Below are positions 12,101 through 40,444 of a stretch of DNA of 64,000 nt, piece by piece (position 1 is the first letter of the stretch; each line of letters begins with the position of its first letter). The DNA comes from Glandiceps talaboti (taxonomy: Eukaryota; Hemichordata; Enteropneusta; Spengelidae), in NCBI RefSeq assembly GCF_964340395.1, contig NC_135563.1, positions 22,504,809-22,568,808 on the forward strand, given 5' to 3'. The notes under the pieces were generated by a model. That model was not told where the DNA came from and searched no databases. It saw only the letters and a list, made by a program, of their open reading frames with translations. Position numbers and translations under genes: made by a program.

Positions 12101-14528
12101 ATGTGTGATTGCAAGTGTGGTATACTTGGGGTATTTACATGAGTGCTAGTAGTGTTCTCAGTGGCATCTAATAATAATATGGAATTCTCACATTCACACA
12201 ACAATATCATGTTCTTCATTTCCAGTAAACCTGTTTGTTTTTTTCCAGTGCTATAGTTCAGTTGAAATTTCATGCCTTTTCTGTTTATTTTGGTAGTGTC
12301 AAAGATAACTTTGAGGAGGTTGATGGTGACTTCACTGCCAAGTCCATGGAGAAGGAAAGTGATGACATGGGACTCAAAGATGAAAGTATGCCAAGATTGA
12401 AACCTAAACCAGTTGCTGTGACTCAGCCACATTGTGATGTCAGCTCAGTTACAGATAGTGAAGGCTCAGCAGTGACTCATCAAAAACCAGCTGTTCAAGT
12501 CAAAGATACACAGCTATTGACTCGTCAAAAGCAAGCTAGTCCAGTCAAAGGCACAGAACCAGATCCCAGAGATGTAGTTTATCCAATGACAACACTGATT
12601 CCACCTGAACAGTTTGCAGCTCCGGTGATGTCACAGGAACCTCACAGACCACAAGAAGATATTAAAAGACGTACACCAGTACCAATAGAAGTCAGTCATC
12701 TGTTATCGCCACCTGTCACTCCAACCAAAAACTTAGGACAGCCAAATGTACATGTAACACCGGTTAAAAGTATATCGTCACCAGCAAAACAAACAACTCC
12801 AACAAAGATGCAAGATTTGTCACCTGTGAGATTTTCTCCAAAAAGTCCAAAGAAAGACAAGCTAGTGTTACTGCCACCATCTGCATTTACAATACCAACA
12901 CCTCACCTACCACCATCACCACCACGACAAACATCGATACATCCCACCGACAGCAGGAGTATAAGGGTGTCGCCTCAAAAGCAAGATGGAGAACCAAGAA
13001 GCCAGGATAGTGTCCTACAAGATGAAGAACCAAGAAGTCGGGATAGTGTCCTACAAGAAGTTCTACAAATCAAACAGCGATTGCAAGAACACCAGTCTAA
13101 TATTCAACAACTCAAGTAAGTTATCAATGATAATTTCTCAGTCTTCTTGTATTTATCACACTATATACAAAAATAATCAAGATATGAGGAGCTTAGAAAC
13201 AGACAAAAATGTAGTCATCAAATTGACTTTATCACTCAGTTGTTCAAACATGAAAAGAAGATTATTATAGATTATCATAGAAAATAATTTATGTACAAGA
13301 TTTTTATCTGCAAGAAATAACCGGAGAACAATACGATGCTATTCCACAATATATTTCTTTGTTCTGTCAAAAAATAGAAGTGACCTAAGGGGCCTTGTCA
13401 CTATGAGTGAATGGAAAAAAAATATTGGTTAATAATAAAACTATAAGCATAATTTATTAAATGATTTATGAAAGATGTGCAAGTTATTATTTTGAACATT
13501 ATGACTCATATTTTGATCATCCCAGAGTGAATTATGTAGACATGACATGCATTGCTTTGGCGTAGAATGACCAGGGTATATGTCCCATATTTTTTGTTTG
13601 AATGTGGCTATCTTGACTTGTGCGTGGTATAATCTGAGTATCTTTTTTTTGGTTTTGTCTTTTAATACTTTTTTTATTATTTGTAATTTGTCCATATTCC
13701 AGTAATTTACAGAAACAGAAGACACAGTTTGAAGGCTGGTTAGATGACCAAACCAATGGAGTTAATGTGAGTCTCAATATGCAGGCAGATATGCAACAAG
13801 TCAAAGAAGAAATCAAAATGGTAAATATATGATATTAACCACACATATTGGTCTGTATTCAAGTATTAAATGGCTATCTATGGCTACAAATACATCTCTT
13901 TCTTTCATATTGTGATTTCACTTATCCATGTGCGCGTCATCTTTTCTGTGGTGTACACTGTAGTTTGTTTACTTTTATCTCTCAATATTATGTTTTTGTG
14001 TTCCATAATAATGGCAATTTTGAACACTTTGACTCATGTTTTGAATACAACAGAACCAATGACATAGATGCACATTGTCATGATGGAGAGCCAACCATAC
14101 TATATATTCCATATTTTTTTGTTGAACCTGGCTGAAGCATAGTATAATACACTGTGTCCAATCTATAGTTGTTGTGTGTGTTGTGTACACACCCAGTGTG
14201 TTTTGAACAGACTCTAAAATTTGTTAAAGATATATATATATATATATAGCTACAAGTACATCTCTTTCTTTCATATTGTGATTTCACTTATCCATGTGCG
14301 CATCATCCTTTCTGTGGTGTACACTGTAGTTTGTTTACTTTTATCTCTCAATAGTGTGTTTTTGTGTTCCATTTATTTATCCATTGAAATACTATATATG
14401 TTTGTGTTTATTTGTGTCTACAGATTGACTCCGAGATTGTTGACCTGTGTAAGAAGATTGCAGATAAGAAGGAAGAAATGAAGCAACTTGCTGATAGAGC
14501 CAATACGTTGATCAGACAAATAAAATGA
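162..14528 (+). CDS. SFI1: SFI1-like centrin-binding repeat protein (5' end outside window)
   Basis: 23 coding exons join with consistent phase and GT-AG sites: 162-321, 957-1118, 1549-1619, 2042-2134, 2765-2862, 3011-3077, 3587-3717, 4470-4551, 5127-5219, 5792-5877, 6221-6296, 6570-6665, 7404-7480, 8012-8114, 8851-8947, 9333-9493, 9776-9850, 10180-10431, 10799-11007, 11458-11580, 12297-13115, 13703-13820, 14424-14528. Together they encode 1,117 residues plus stop. The N-terminal two thirds is a chain of roughly 23-33 residue helical repeats with a Trp near the end of each (for example VWIRWRQ, TWRIWLARCE, FFGKWKNRT, VLKSWHDL, CLLGWFEHAK). This is the signature of SFI1 centrin-binding repeats. 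SFI1 family proteins form long alpha-helices decorated with centrin at centrosomes and basal bodies. The C-terminus is a Pro/Ser/Thr-rich linker followed by coiled coil. The family call rests on repeat pattern and exon architecture; the start codon is not in the window. Confidence 0.85.
814..870. repeat. (CAGA)n microsatellite
   Basis: CAGA/CTGA units in an SFI1-like intron. Confidence 0.85.
3949..4151. repeat. (CATA)n microsatellite
   Basis: About 50 units with one interruption near 4,060 (TTCAGACA), flanked by CAGA-rich sequence. In an SFI1-like intron. It is open in several frames but not coding. Confidence 0.95.
5380..5636. mobile_element. MITE with ~27-bp inverted ends, copy A
   Basis: Ends TACTACTGTGGAAAGCAAGCTATCA and the complement of CTGATAGCTTGCTTTCCATAGTAGTA form an inverted repeat around ~200 bp of non-coding sequence. 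It lies in an SFI1-like intron. A related copy is at 18,799-19,086. Confidence 0.65.
7658..7785. repeat. Three-copy ~50-bp tandem repeat
   Basis: TTGACCAACCAGAGAGATCC…TTATGTGCTGTTTATGTC is repeated three times with drift. In an SFI1-like intron. Confidence 0.75.
8225..8472 (+). mobile_element. LINE 3' end with (ATTG)n tail
   Basis: Broken frame with RAATLLWNSIPLELRSSPTVDK then TCLFARAFSNLLD, the C-terminal end of a LINE reverse transcriptase. It is followed by a short 3' UTR (AGCGCCATAGAA…GGCGTTATACAAATTC) and an AATT/ATTG simple tail at 8435-8472. It is in an SFI1-like intron. Confidence 0.7.
11666..12004. mobile_element. Palindromic MITE with TTAA target duplication
   Basis: The 331-bp element 11670-12000 is an imperfect full-length palindrome centred near 11,828 (TTATTGTACGTACAATAA). 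Its ends are AGTGGCCATATGGATGAGAA and the complement. It is flanked on both sides by TTAA (11666-11669 and 12001-12004), the target duplication of piggyBac-type transposons. It is in the SFI1-like intron before exon 12297. Confidence 0.85.
13880..14372. repeat. Direct duplication in last SFI1-like intron
   Basis: A ~125-bp block (CTACAAATACATCTCTTTCT…TCTGTGGTGTACACTGTAG…TTTTTGTGTTCC) occurs at 13,880-14,006 and again at 14,248-14,371. The part after it (TTTTGAACA…GACTCAT…CCATATTTTTT) resembles 13,490-13,605 in the previous intron. Confidence 0.75.
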
Positions 14529-14586
14529 ACTCATTTAATTCCTGAAAGAAAAAAAGTAATATTATACTACATATTTACTCTGTCAC

Positions 14587-14592
14587 AATAAA
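14587..14592 (+). terminator. Polyadenylation signal AATAAA of SFI1-like gene
   Basis: Canonical AATAAA about 60 bases after the SFI1-like stop codon, giving a short 3' UTR. Confidence 0.6.
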
Positions 14593-14599
14593 ACTGTTT

Positions 14600-15750
14600 A
14601 ACAGTCAGGAAAATATTGTGTCGGTCTGTCTGTCTGTCTGTGCGTGCGTGCGTACATGTGTGTAACTGTTTACAGCTAAAATGATATAGACTTGGTGTTT
14701 CACTAATGTGACATGACATTTTTTACACACACTCAGACAACTTCAAATGCAAAAGAAACAATTACATAGGTGCCGTGCACAGTGGGGATGTAGAAGTAGT
14801 CAAGTTGATATGTTGATTATCAGTTAGAATATTAACAATTGCAAGTCCATGTGTAACGTTTTCATTAGAAGCCTGTTTTTACTGCAGTGTCAAGAATTAG
14901 CAATGCTTATCAGTGTTCAATGTGATAATGGATTGTACCCTTTTTCTCCCAATAACAACCCCCCCCCCCAACCCACCCACACACAATTCCACATGGAGTC
15001 CACAGTAAAACTTGTTGCAAATAAAGAAACAGCACATGTGAGTAAATGAAATACCATAAGCATATGAATAACTATAGCTTGTATTATCTGCACATATATA
15101 TATATGGCCTGCGTGATAATATTAAAGCAATGCTACTTTGTTTCTTTATACAGAGCCACAAAAACAGAAACAGTTTATATGAGTAAACATAGTTCAGTAT
15201 AGATAATGGAAGCTACATATATTATAAGCTATAGTTATTAATGTGTTTATAGTATTTTCATTTACTTAAGCATATTTTGTTTGTTTGTTTGTGTATGTTT
15301 ATTTGTAACAAAGATCCTGGGCTGCCCCAATGACACCATTTTTTTTCTGTTTCTCATTACCCAACTGACCAAAATTTTTTGACATCGAAATTAAAAAAAA
15401 TTATTTTCACCTGCCCATAATATTTTGTGGAGCAGTTGTCTCTGGCAAGAATAAGCAAATGTCTGGACTGTCGATATCATCTACAGTCATGGCAGCAACG
15501 ATGACCTTTGTTCATGAACTGACCATTTCTTTCATGACAGAAGTTATTCAAGTAGGGGGCTGTGAACATGCCAATTGTGTAGAGAAGCTGGAAAAGGACT
15601 TGTTACCAGGAATTCAATAAAAACAAGATATAGAGGGGGGGGAGGAGGAAAAGGGGAGGCAGAAAAAACATGAAGATGATTTTACATTTTTTTTTACTTT
15701 TTTCAAAATTATAAATCGACCTACTTGACCCATAGTTGACATGAAAAAGT
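14600..15750. other. Intergenic stretch between SFI1-like and ATP5PF genes
   Basis: About 1.1 kb with no convincing gene. It contains a short CTGT/GTGC tract (14622-14655), a C-run near 14960, A/T-rich runs and a purine-rich stretch near 15637-15665. The open frame 14849-15049 has no recognisable features. Confidence 0.5.
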
Positions 15751-15912
15751 AATGAAAAAAATAGAGGCCACCCAAGATTGGATTACAGTGGATTGCAGTA
15801 CGGCGATATTAGACAGCGCCCTCTCCGGCATTGATGATGAACAAGCTGGGTCAAAGGTAACCTTGATCGTGCGCCATCTTGGAATTTATTGCTGTCGACG
15901 TGCCGGTAGAAA
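15750..15912 (+). promoter_or_regulatory. Probable promoter / 5' UTR exon of ATP5PF
   Basis: A locally GC-richer stretch ends in a good splice donor (AAAG/GTAAAG at about 15912/15913). It includes GCGCCATCTTGG near 15872-15883, whose complement CCAAGATGGCGC matches the YY1 core often found at promoters of nuclear genes for mitochondrial and translation proteins. The next splice acceptor fitting the gene is the CAG just before the coding exon (16892). The assignment as a non-coding first exon is inference. Confidence 0.4.
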
Positions 15913-16898
15913 GGTAAAGTTATTCTGGCTTATTTGTGATAATCTGCCCTGCAAAGTGGGTTACAATAGCTAGAATGGTTAAATCATTACCTATGGAGAA
16001 TCCTGTCCGTAGTTAATATCAGCTGTCGTGACTGATTCAGTCGTAATCAATAATGTGTATCCCAACATAGCACCCGGCCTCTCCGGTGCAAACTCGTGCT
16101 ATCCTAGAGATTATACACAGTGACACTCTATAAGTATTGCTTGTCTGTGTCGCATCTCTTGCTCGAGGTCTTTAATGCTAGTCAAAATATGGCATCTCAG
16201 TCTTTCAGTTCCATGATCGAAGTATACGGGCCATTTACCGACAAACAAGCAAGTCCATTTCAAATGATCGTTCACGAACTGAATCTGGTCAAAATTTCGA
16301 CGTCAATACCCACCCCTCCTGTGTATTTGAGAGTAGTTGTGGATTATGAAGATAGACTGATTACGATGTACGTCACGGTAGAGTGACACTCTAGCTAGTG
16401 ACATGTATTATTTTTAGATACCAGTTTTTATTGAAATTATTGCTAATCACTTTCTAATATCCTATTATATTTGTAAGTACATTACACTTACAAACCCAGT
16501 GGACACTGTCCCTTTGAAGGTCTTCCGTCTGTGAAATTACAATATTTTTAAAAACCAACTCCAAAACTATCTTTATCTATATGGCCAATTAAGAATCAAT
16601 TACACAGTTTATAAATTAATTGATCTCATTTCTACTGCATGAAAATGTCAGTAAAAATAAATAGTTTTACCATAGTTTGTATGAATTTTTGTCAAGTATG
16701 TTACCATGGTTGGAAAGACCAGAATGGGATTGAGAATATTGTTCTGTTTAGAGAAACTGATATGATCCTCAAGTATTTAGTAGAACTCATTATGCAAAAT
16801 AACACATGTAATTCACTACATGTTGGTTCCACAAACTGTAATATTAACTGGCCTGTTGAAATGTGGTAGTGACTCTTTAATTCATACAACAGGTCAAA

Positions 16899-18558
16899 AT
16901 GTTACTCAGGCTACTTGCTACTAGATCAAGCAGTGTTGGAGCTGCAGTGCTTCAGCAAACAAGACGGAATATTGGAGTGTCAGCAGTTGTCATGCAGAAA
17001 GTACAGCTAGACCCCATACAGAAATTATATCTCGACAAACTTAGGGAATATGCAGCAAAGAGCAAGTAAGTCTCTTGACTTTATCATCAACATCAAGTCC
17101 ACTTCTAACAATAACATTGATTCAAAACAGCTTCTACTGTTGCCGCTCCAAGTTTTAAAACAGAAAAGAGAAATTATGTCAAATGCAAATTGTTTTATAT
17201 GTACACACAACCATAATTTTGGAACATTATTACTTGACAGCATGGCCGTACATGCATAATATTGCACTCACACGTCCCTGACAAAAAAAATTGATAAAAA
17301 CATCTAGCATGAGTTTGCTTCTACTTCAAACAAATGGAATCAATATGTAAGTTGTATTCAGCAGACATATTTGATGTTTACTCAAATACACTGTTATTAA
17401 ATATATAATATAGGTATTAAAATGAAAAGGAAATACTGGTATATAGTCATCATTTTCTGATTATATTTGTTCTTTTTACAGAGCTGCTGGTGGAAAGATG
17501 GTTGATGTAGATGCTGCTGCTGAGAAGGGTATGCAGGATGAAATTGAACGATTGGCCAAAATCTTCGGAGGTGGTGATATGACAAAATTTCCAGAATTTC
17601 AGTTTAAAGGTGGGTTGAAAGTAAACAACATTGTATAAATAATAATTGATATTGAAGTTAGACAACAATGTCTTGAATGTGAGATCAAATACAGTGAATT
17701 TTGCAATACTGTTCAACTTTTCTGTTTGATACAACCATGCAGAAACCAATCAGAAACTGGCCATGCTAGTATTGCTACACTTAAAGATAGCAAGATTGAA
17801 TGAGTACAGTTTCTTGCTGCATTTTGTCCAAGTGAAATGAACTACACATGCCACCATATAGACATCAAATGAACACCGCAAAGGATATTTTACACACCTT
17901 TCATTGGATGTATGATACTAAGAAAAACATTGCTGCATGGAGTTGCAATATATTTACGGTAAATGGTCTATTTCATGTAGACTTAATGTAGCAAAAAATG
18001 AGATCTTGCTATTGAAGTGTGGCATATGCAGTTTCTTGTTGGTTTCTTCATGGTTGTATCAAACAGAAAAGCTGCATGGTAACTGTGAAATTTACTGTAG
18101 ACCTAACTCCTTGTTGTACACCCCTAACATTGCTGATAAGATGTTGGCCAAAAATTTGGCATTCCTGTTCAGAAAATTTCCATAAACTTTTTGATGTGAT
18201 AAATATTAATGTCATTTATAGTGTCTTAAACATTTGTTGCCCACAGTGGTGAAAGTTTACAAGTAATTCTATATTAAGTAGTTTAATGTTGTCAACATTA
18301 AGTTAGAAAATAGTGATTAATTATGATTATGCCAGTACCCAGTATCTTAATGTATGAGGGCAGCCTACTTTGATTATCATCATTATGCAGCCACTCTGAG
18401 TCAGCTGTGTATTTGAGCTTTCTGTGAGTCTCCGATCTTTGGCCTTACTTTATACATATTTCAGTCCTTGTGTGAAAAAACAAACTGTAGTAAAATGCTC
18501 AATTTCTGTCTCTCTATTTCCATTTACAGAAATTGATTTTGATGCACCAAGTAAATGA
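16899..18558 (+). CDS. ATP5PF: ATP synthase coupling factor 6, mitochondrial
   Basis: Three coding exons, 16899-17065, 17482-17609 and 18530-18558, join in frame to 107 residues plus TGA, close to the ~108 aa usual for factor 6. The first ~32 residues are rich in Arg, Ser, Leu and Ala and lack acids (MLLRLLATRSSSVGAAV...), a typical mitochondrial targeting peptide. The mature part begins near VQLDPIQKLYLDKLREY and continues with GKMVDVDAAAEKGMQDEI, KIFGGGDMTKFPEF and the end IDFDAPSK, the conserved core of F6. F6 is part of the peripheral stalk of the F1Fo ATP synthase in the inner mitochondrial membrane. The ATG at 16899 lies 7 bases after an acceptor CAG, so the 5' UTR is spliced. It lies downstream of the SFI1-like gene on the same strand, with no evident functional link. 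Confidence 0.93.
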
Positions 18559-18711
18559 TAGCTGATATTCAGTAGAGAAGTGAAGATGGTGTGTTTGTTT
18601 TGATAATATTGGACTGCATGTCAAGTTTTATTAGTTTCAATTGACTTGTTCATATGAGTTGTTATGCCTGTAAAGTCAAAGTAACTGATATGTAATGTTT
18701 TCAGTGTGAAT

Positions 18712-18717
18712 AATAAA
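18712..18717 (+). terminator. Polyadenylation signal AATAAA of ATP5PF
   Basis: Canonical AATAAA about 155 bases after the coupling factor 6 stop codon. Confidence 0.6.
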
Positions 18718-18798
18718 TGAAAAAATTAGATAAACTCTATCTCAGTGCACAGTATGTTGTACATGTATAGACCCTGAAGTGAACGTAGTTGTTTGTAT

Positions 18799-19086
18799 AC
18801 TACTATGGAAACCAAGCTATAGGCAAACTCAGATGGATACAGTTAAAACTATTGTAGTTGCATGAGGTAGATTACTAAAGTAGGTTAGAGTGGTGCCTTG
18901 GTCAAGCAGATATACATTTAATTAAGATAATGAGGTTGTATGTATGGCCACTTGATGAAGATTTGCTATTGTAGACACCATCATACTGTGAGTAGAATTC
19001 CATCAACAGCCTATGCTAGCTTATATTACTATATTTTTAGTTAGGCACCATCTTAGTTTGCTGATAACTTGCTTTCCGTAGTAGTT
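18799..19086. mobile_element. MITE with inverted ends, copy B
   Basis: Ends ACTACTATGGAAACCAAGCTAT and the complement of GATAACTTGCTTTCCGTAGTAGT match copy A at 5,380-5,636. The interiors share GTGGCC/GGCCAC and GTAGAC-type blocks. It lies just downstream of ATP5PF. Confidence 0.6.
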
Positions 19087-19225
19087 TATGAGTGGTATAC
19101 TTCAAAGTAAAGGTTTATCCCATTGCCACTCAATATGTTGAACATTTAGGAACATTGCTTTATACTCTGACGTTGCAATATGTTGAACACAGATTCAAAG
19201 GGTGGACGAACTGTAGAAATGATAG

Positions 19226-19478
19226 TCTTGGGGGCTTTACTATAATACCACCCCATACAAGAGTCTGGGGACACTTAATCTTGAATCACCTGCTCCACAT
19301 CCCTCTCCTAAAGCAGTGCATTCTGGGAATATATTGCACGCTGAACGATCCAGGTTCCTTCGCGACAGGATTGCTTGTCTCAAGCAACTTTTTTTTTACA
19401 TTATGTTATGGGATTACATTTCCCCAGACTCTTGTCTGGGTGATGACTGGTCTGGTCTTGTAGTAGAGCCCCCCAGTG
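19226..19478. mobile_element. Foldback element next to ATP5PF
   Basis: GGGGGCTTTACTATAATACC…AAGAGTCTGGGGACAC at the left pairs imperfectly with CCCCAGACTCTTGTCTGGG…TAGTAGAGCCCCCC at the right. A ~250-bp foldback. Confidence 0.5.
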
Positions 19479-19544
19479 GTGAGAGTCTGTGTTACCAAGA
19501 TCATACAAATGACACATTTATAAGGGATTTTGAGTTAAGGATGG

Positions 19545-20226
19545 GTTTAGTATCAACCATCACAAATAGCCATGGTTTTAGACCCCCTAACATAGACAGT
19601 TTTGTATCAACCATCATAAATAGCCATGAATTTTAGACCCTCTAACAGACTATTTTTTATCAACCATCACAAATAGCCATGGTTTTAGCCCCCTTTAACA
19701 TAGACAGTTTTTGTATCAACCATCACAAATAGCCATGGTTTTAGACCCCTTTAACATAGACCGTTTTGTATCAACCATCACAAATAGCCATGGTTTTAGA
19801 CCCCCTAACATAGACCGTTTTGTATCAACCATCACAAATAGCCATGGTTTTAGACCCCCTAACATAGACCGTTTCGTATCAACCATCACAAATAGCCATG
19901 GTTTTAGACCCCTTTAACATAGACCGTTTTGTATCAACCATCACAAATAGCCATGGTTTTAGCCCCCTTTAACATAGACAGTTTTTGTATCAACCATCAC
20001 AAATAGCCATGGTTTTAGCCTCCTTTAACATAGACAGTTTTTGTATCAACCATCACAAATAGCCATGGTTTTAGCCTCCTTTAACATAGACAGTTTTTGT
20101 ATCAACCATCACAAATAGCCATGGTTTTAGCCTCCTTTAACATAAAGTTTTTGTATCAACCATCACAAATAGCCATGGTTTTAGACCCCCTAACATAGAC
20201 CGTTTCGTATCAACCATCACAAATAG
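19545..20226. repeat. ~54-bp minisatellite downstream of receptor copy 1
   Basis: About 12 copies of GTATCAACCATCACAAATAG…CCATGGTTTTAG-CCCC-TAACATAGACCGTTTT. Units vary in length by 1-3 bases and fall into two sequence subtypes (GACCCC…GACCG versus GCC(C/T)CCTTT…GACAG). Confidence 0.9.
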
Positions 20227-20539
20227 ACTGTTTTATACACCAAAATGGCATAGGATAAGAAATTGAACTACAATTGTTGGGAAATTCCTTGGGATGGAGG
20301 AATTTTGAATACTACTTTGGTCTTTTAGTCGCACCAGTCAGTCATGACAAGCTTCAAATGACACGACTTGGGTTCTGAGCTGGCTATAGCAACCAATCGA
20401 TCCCCATGCCCCAATGCCATATGATACTACATTCCATGTCTGTTTTGTTGTCAAATAGTCTGAGGAAGTCTATAGTCTATACGATATTTAACGTTAAAAT
20501 TTCATTCAGAAAAAAAACACATCATTTTCAGGGTATACT

Positions 20540-37530
<16,991 letters not shown>

Positions 37531-38929
37531 TATCTTAGTACACACACGCGTTATTCTTTGCAAGTGTGGAGGCGTTTGGCTTGGAACATAAGCTTACTTG
37601 GCAGATGCATGCGACGTTAATATGGAGACTGCATAACAACGACAGACATGACTGTATACATTCGCGATGTGACAACGTGCACTTTAGGACAAAATTGTTG
37701 ACATTCTGTTCAGGCGATTGACAGAATTGTCCACTTTAAGAAAATTTAATATTTAGACACCACACACGGTATTACACATAAGAAGTGATAGTTTAAATTA
37801 AGCTATATGTTAGGAATAATGAGCTGATTCCCCGACGGATATTTACTTTTTAATCGATGTGTGTTTTATATTGTCCGTAACTATGATGATTATTATGTAT
37901 ACACAATGATATTGACTTTTGCAGCAGACTACAATCGATGGCGCCCTGTCAGAACATGCAATTATAGAACATTATACCTGCGAGTTATGACATTCTCCAT
38001 GCATTTATGACAGGCCAGGTAATCATTCTTTGAATAGATGACTGTATTTCTGTCACATTATCTTTACGTTTTGTAGTTGGAGTTCTCCTTGTTGACTTTT
38101 CTGGTATATCACTATGTACCTTATTTTGGATGCACCTAAGTAAGAACATTCCCAGCAAATATCTTACAAATACCATCAAGACTCTTGCTTTCTTTGTACA
38201 AGCTATTCCTTAGATTCTTGATGAAACTGCCAAACCGCCAATCAACTGGATTACCCACAAGTCCCTCTGATTATATTTATTGATTCCTCCATAAGAACAA
38301 TACCTGGTCACTTTGTAACAATGCTGTTGGTTCCTTTTTACAAAGCTAAAGAAAGGTAAAGGTGAGCATTCCACATGGGGACTACAGCGGCTCTCCTTTG
38401 TGTAGCATCGAAGTGAAATCCAATTAATGCTACCGTGTTACTTCAAAAGTAGGCCACTCATAGACACTAATGTTTGTGTATTTAATACCATTTTATTGGG
38501 CTTATTACACAGATAAAGATACATATCTTTTTCAGAAATGGAAATTTCACAGAAACTTTTCTTATTAAAGTTACCAATTTCAAAAACTGTCCACAATTCT
38601 TAAATTGTTTGACTCACTATTTCATTAGATATAATATCGATCACATTGCCTGACATCAAAAGTGGTGTTTCAGAGACATTTTCCTCCTTCTCAAAGTGTC
38701 AAGATTATAATGTATCGTTCTATTATCTTTTGTAAAATCATGTCAGTCAGACATTATAGTGAGGGTGAACAAGAGAAGATAAACATGAAGAATGTAACTA
38801 AATTCACCATTGAACATACGCAATGAGGGAGGATACACGAATAGCCTTTCTGTGTAAATATTGACATTAAGTTTAGTGAAATTTGATGATTAAATCACAT
38901 GTTTGATATCTATAATGACAATGTCTACA

Positions 38930-39045
38930 ATCAAATGACAATACCTACAATCAAATGACAACGCCTAAAATCAAACGGCTACGCCTAAAATCAAATGACA
39001 ACGCCTAACATCAAACGGCTACGCCTACAATCAACTGGCAATGCT
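38930..39045. repeat. ~18-bp minisatellite
   Basis: AATGACAACGCCTAAAATCA / AACGGCTACGCCTAAAATCA units, about six copies, upstream of receptor copy 1. Confidence 0.75.
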
Positions 39046-39209
39046 GACAATACATGAAGAACGGAGAAGTAGAAATACACAAAAGTAGTTATTATTCAAG
39101 AAATAGTATATCAACCTTCAGGATTTCCAATGTTAATTGTTGTGACATATATTATTTAAAGTTCACCGGTATTGCAACATGGAACTGTTTATCCCAGTCC
39201 ATATGGAAT

Positions 39210-40080
39210 TGAGTAGGTAAATGTAGAATCGTTGAAATCGAGTAGGTGAATGTAGAATCGTTGAAATCGAGTAGGTTAATGTAGAATCGTTGAAATCGAG
39301 TAGGTGAATGTAGAATCGAGTAGGTTAATGTAGAATCGTTGAAATCGAGTAGGTGAATGTAGAATCGAGTAGGTTAATGTAGAATCGAGTAGGTGAATGT
39401 AGAATCGTTGAAATCGAGTAGGTTAATGTAGAATCGTTGAAATTGAGTAGGTGAATGTAGAATCATTGAAATCGAGTAGGTGAATGTAGAATCGTTGAAA
39501 TCGAGTAGGTGAATGTAGAATCGAGTAGGTTAATGTAGAATCGAGTAGGTGAATGTAGAATCGTTGAAATCGAGGAGGTGAATGTAGAATCGAGCAGGTT
39601 AATGTAGACTCGAGTAGGTGAATGTAGAATCGTTGAAATCGAGTAGGTTAATGTAGAATCGTTGAAATCGAGTAGGTTAATGTAGAATCGTTGAAATCGA
39701 GTAGGTGAATGTAGAATCGAGTAGGTTAATGTAGAATCGTTGAAATCGAGTAGGTGAATGTAGAATCGAGTAGGTTAATGTAGAATCGAGTAGGTGAATG
39801 TAGAATCGTTGAAATCGAGTAGGTTAATGTAGAATCGTTGAAATTGAGTAGGTGAATGTAGAATCATTGAAATCGAGTAGGTGAATGTAGAATCGTTGAA
39901 ATCGAGTAGGTGAATGTAGAATCGAGTAGGTTAATGTAGAATCGAGTAGGTGAATGTAGAATCGTTGAAATCGAGTAGGTGAATGTAGAATCGAGCAGGT
40001 TAATGTAGAATCGAGTAGGTTAATGTAGAATCGTTGAAATCGAGTAGGTGAATGTAGAATCGAGTAGGTGAATGTAGAAG
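39210..40080. repeat. Minisatellite of 29-bp and 20-bp units
   Basis: Long unit GAATCGTTGAAATCGAGTAG+GTGAATGTA (29 bp) and short unit GAATCGAGTAGGTTAATGTA (20 bp, lacking 9 internal bases). A ~400-bp block is itself duplicated. Downstream of receptor copy 2. Confidence 0.93.
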
Positions 40081-40444
40081 TAAGAAAATATGTATGTGAA
40101 CAGAATAAAATGACATGTTTAATTTTGGCCTTGATTGCGTTCCATATATAGTTCTTCACAAACAAACTATTCTGATTTAGCCTTTCAACAAATTACATTT
40201 TGAGTAGATTTTGTTCTGACAATCTCAGAACAAGGTCCATGCAATACCAATCGAGTCTTAAAACAATGTCCCCAGAAGCCACGAGCAGGATACGTCATAT
40301 GCCCACCAACAATATTTAGGCCACAGATACTTTACAGCAGACTCTTACATGATGTAAACAAAGCATTATGTAAACCAATCCTTTCCAAGAGTTGTTCTAC
40401 ACGACAGTGTTAATTTGCGCTTTGATTCTTTACAGAACATTATT

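Larger units (their letters stand above)
11458..14528 (+). other. SFI1: SFI1-like C-terminal region: Pro/Ser-rich linker and coiled coil
   Basis: The large exon 12297-13115 encodes a low-complexity linker with repeated S/T-P sites (such as SPVRFSPKSPKK), many of which look like proline-directed kinase targets. Its end holds a short duplicated block (GEPRSQDSVLQ / EEPRSRDSVLQ). An alternative acceptor at 12248 would add 16 in-frame residues. Exons 13703-13820 and 14424-14528 encode a Gln/Lys/Glu-rich coiled coil ending in a TGA at 14526-14528. The coiled coil may support dimerisation (inference). Confidence 0.75.
37564..40444. other. Intergenic region between the two receptor genes
   Basis: 2.9 kb between the copy 2 stop codon and the copy 1 start. 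It should hold the copy 2 3' UTR and the copy 1 promoter. Only the two minisatellites stand out. A 64-codon minus-strand frame at 37,985-38,179 has no recognisable domain. Confidence 0.5.

Noticed and set aside
16120-16386. 88-codon frame flanked by GTGACACTCTA repeats, in ATP5PF 5' intron
   Set aside because: No recognised domain or splice link to the coupling factor exons. The flanking repeats are direct and short, so I could not call a mobile element either.
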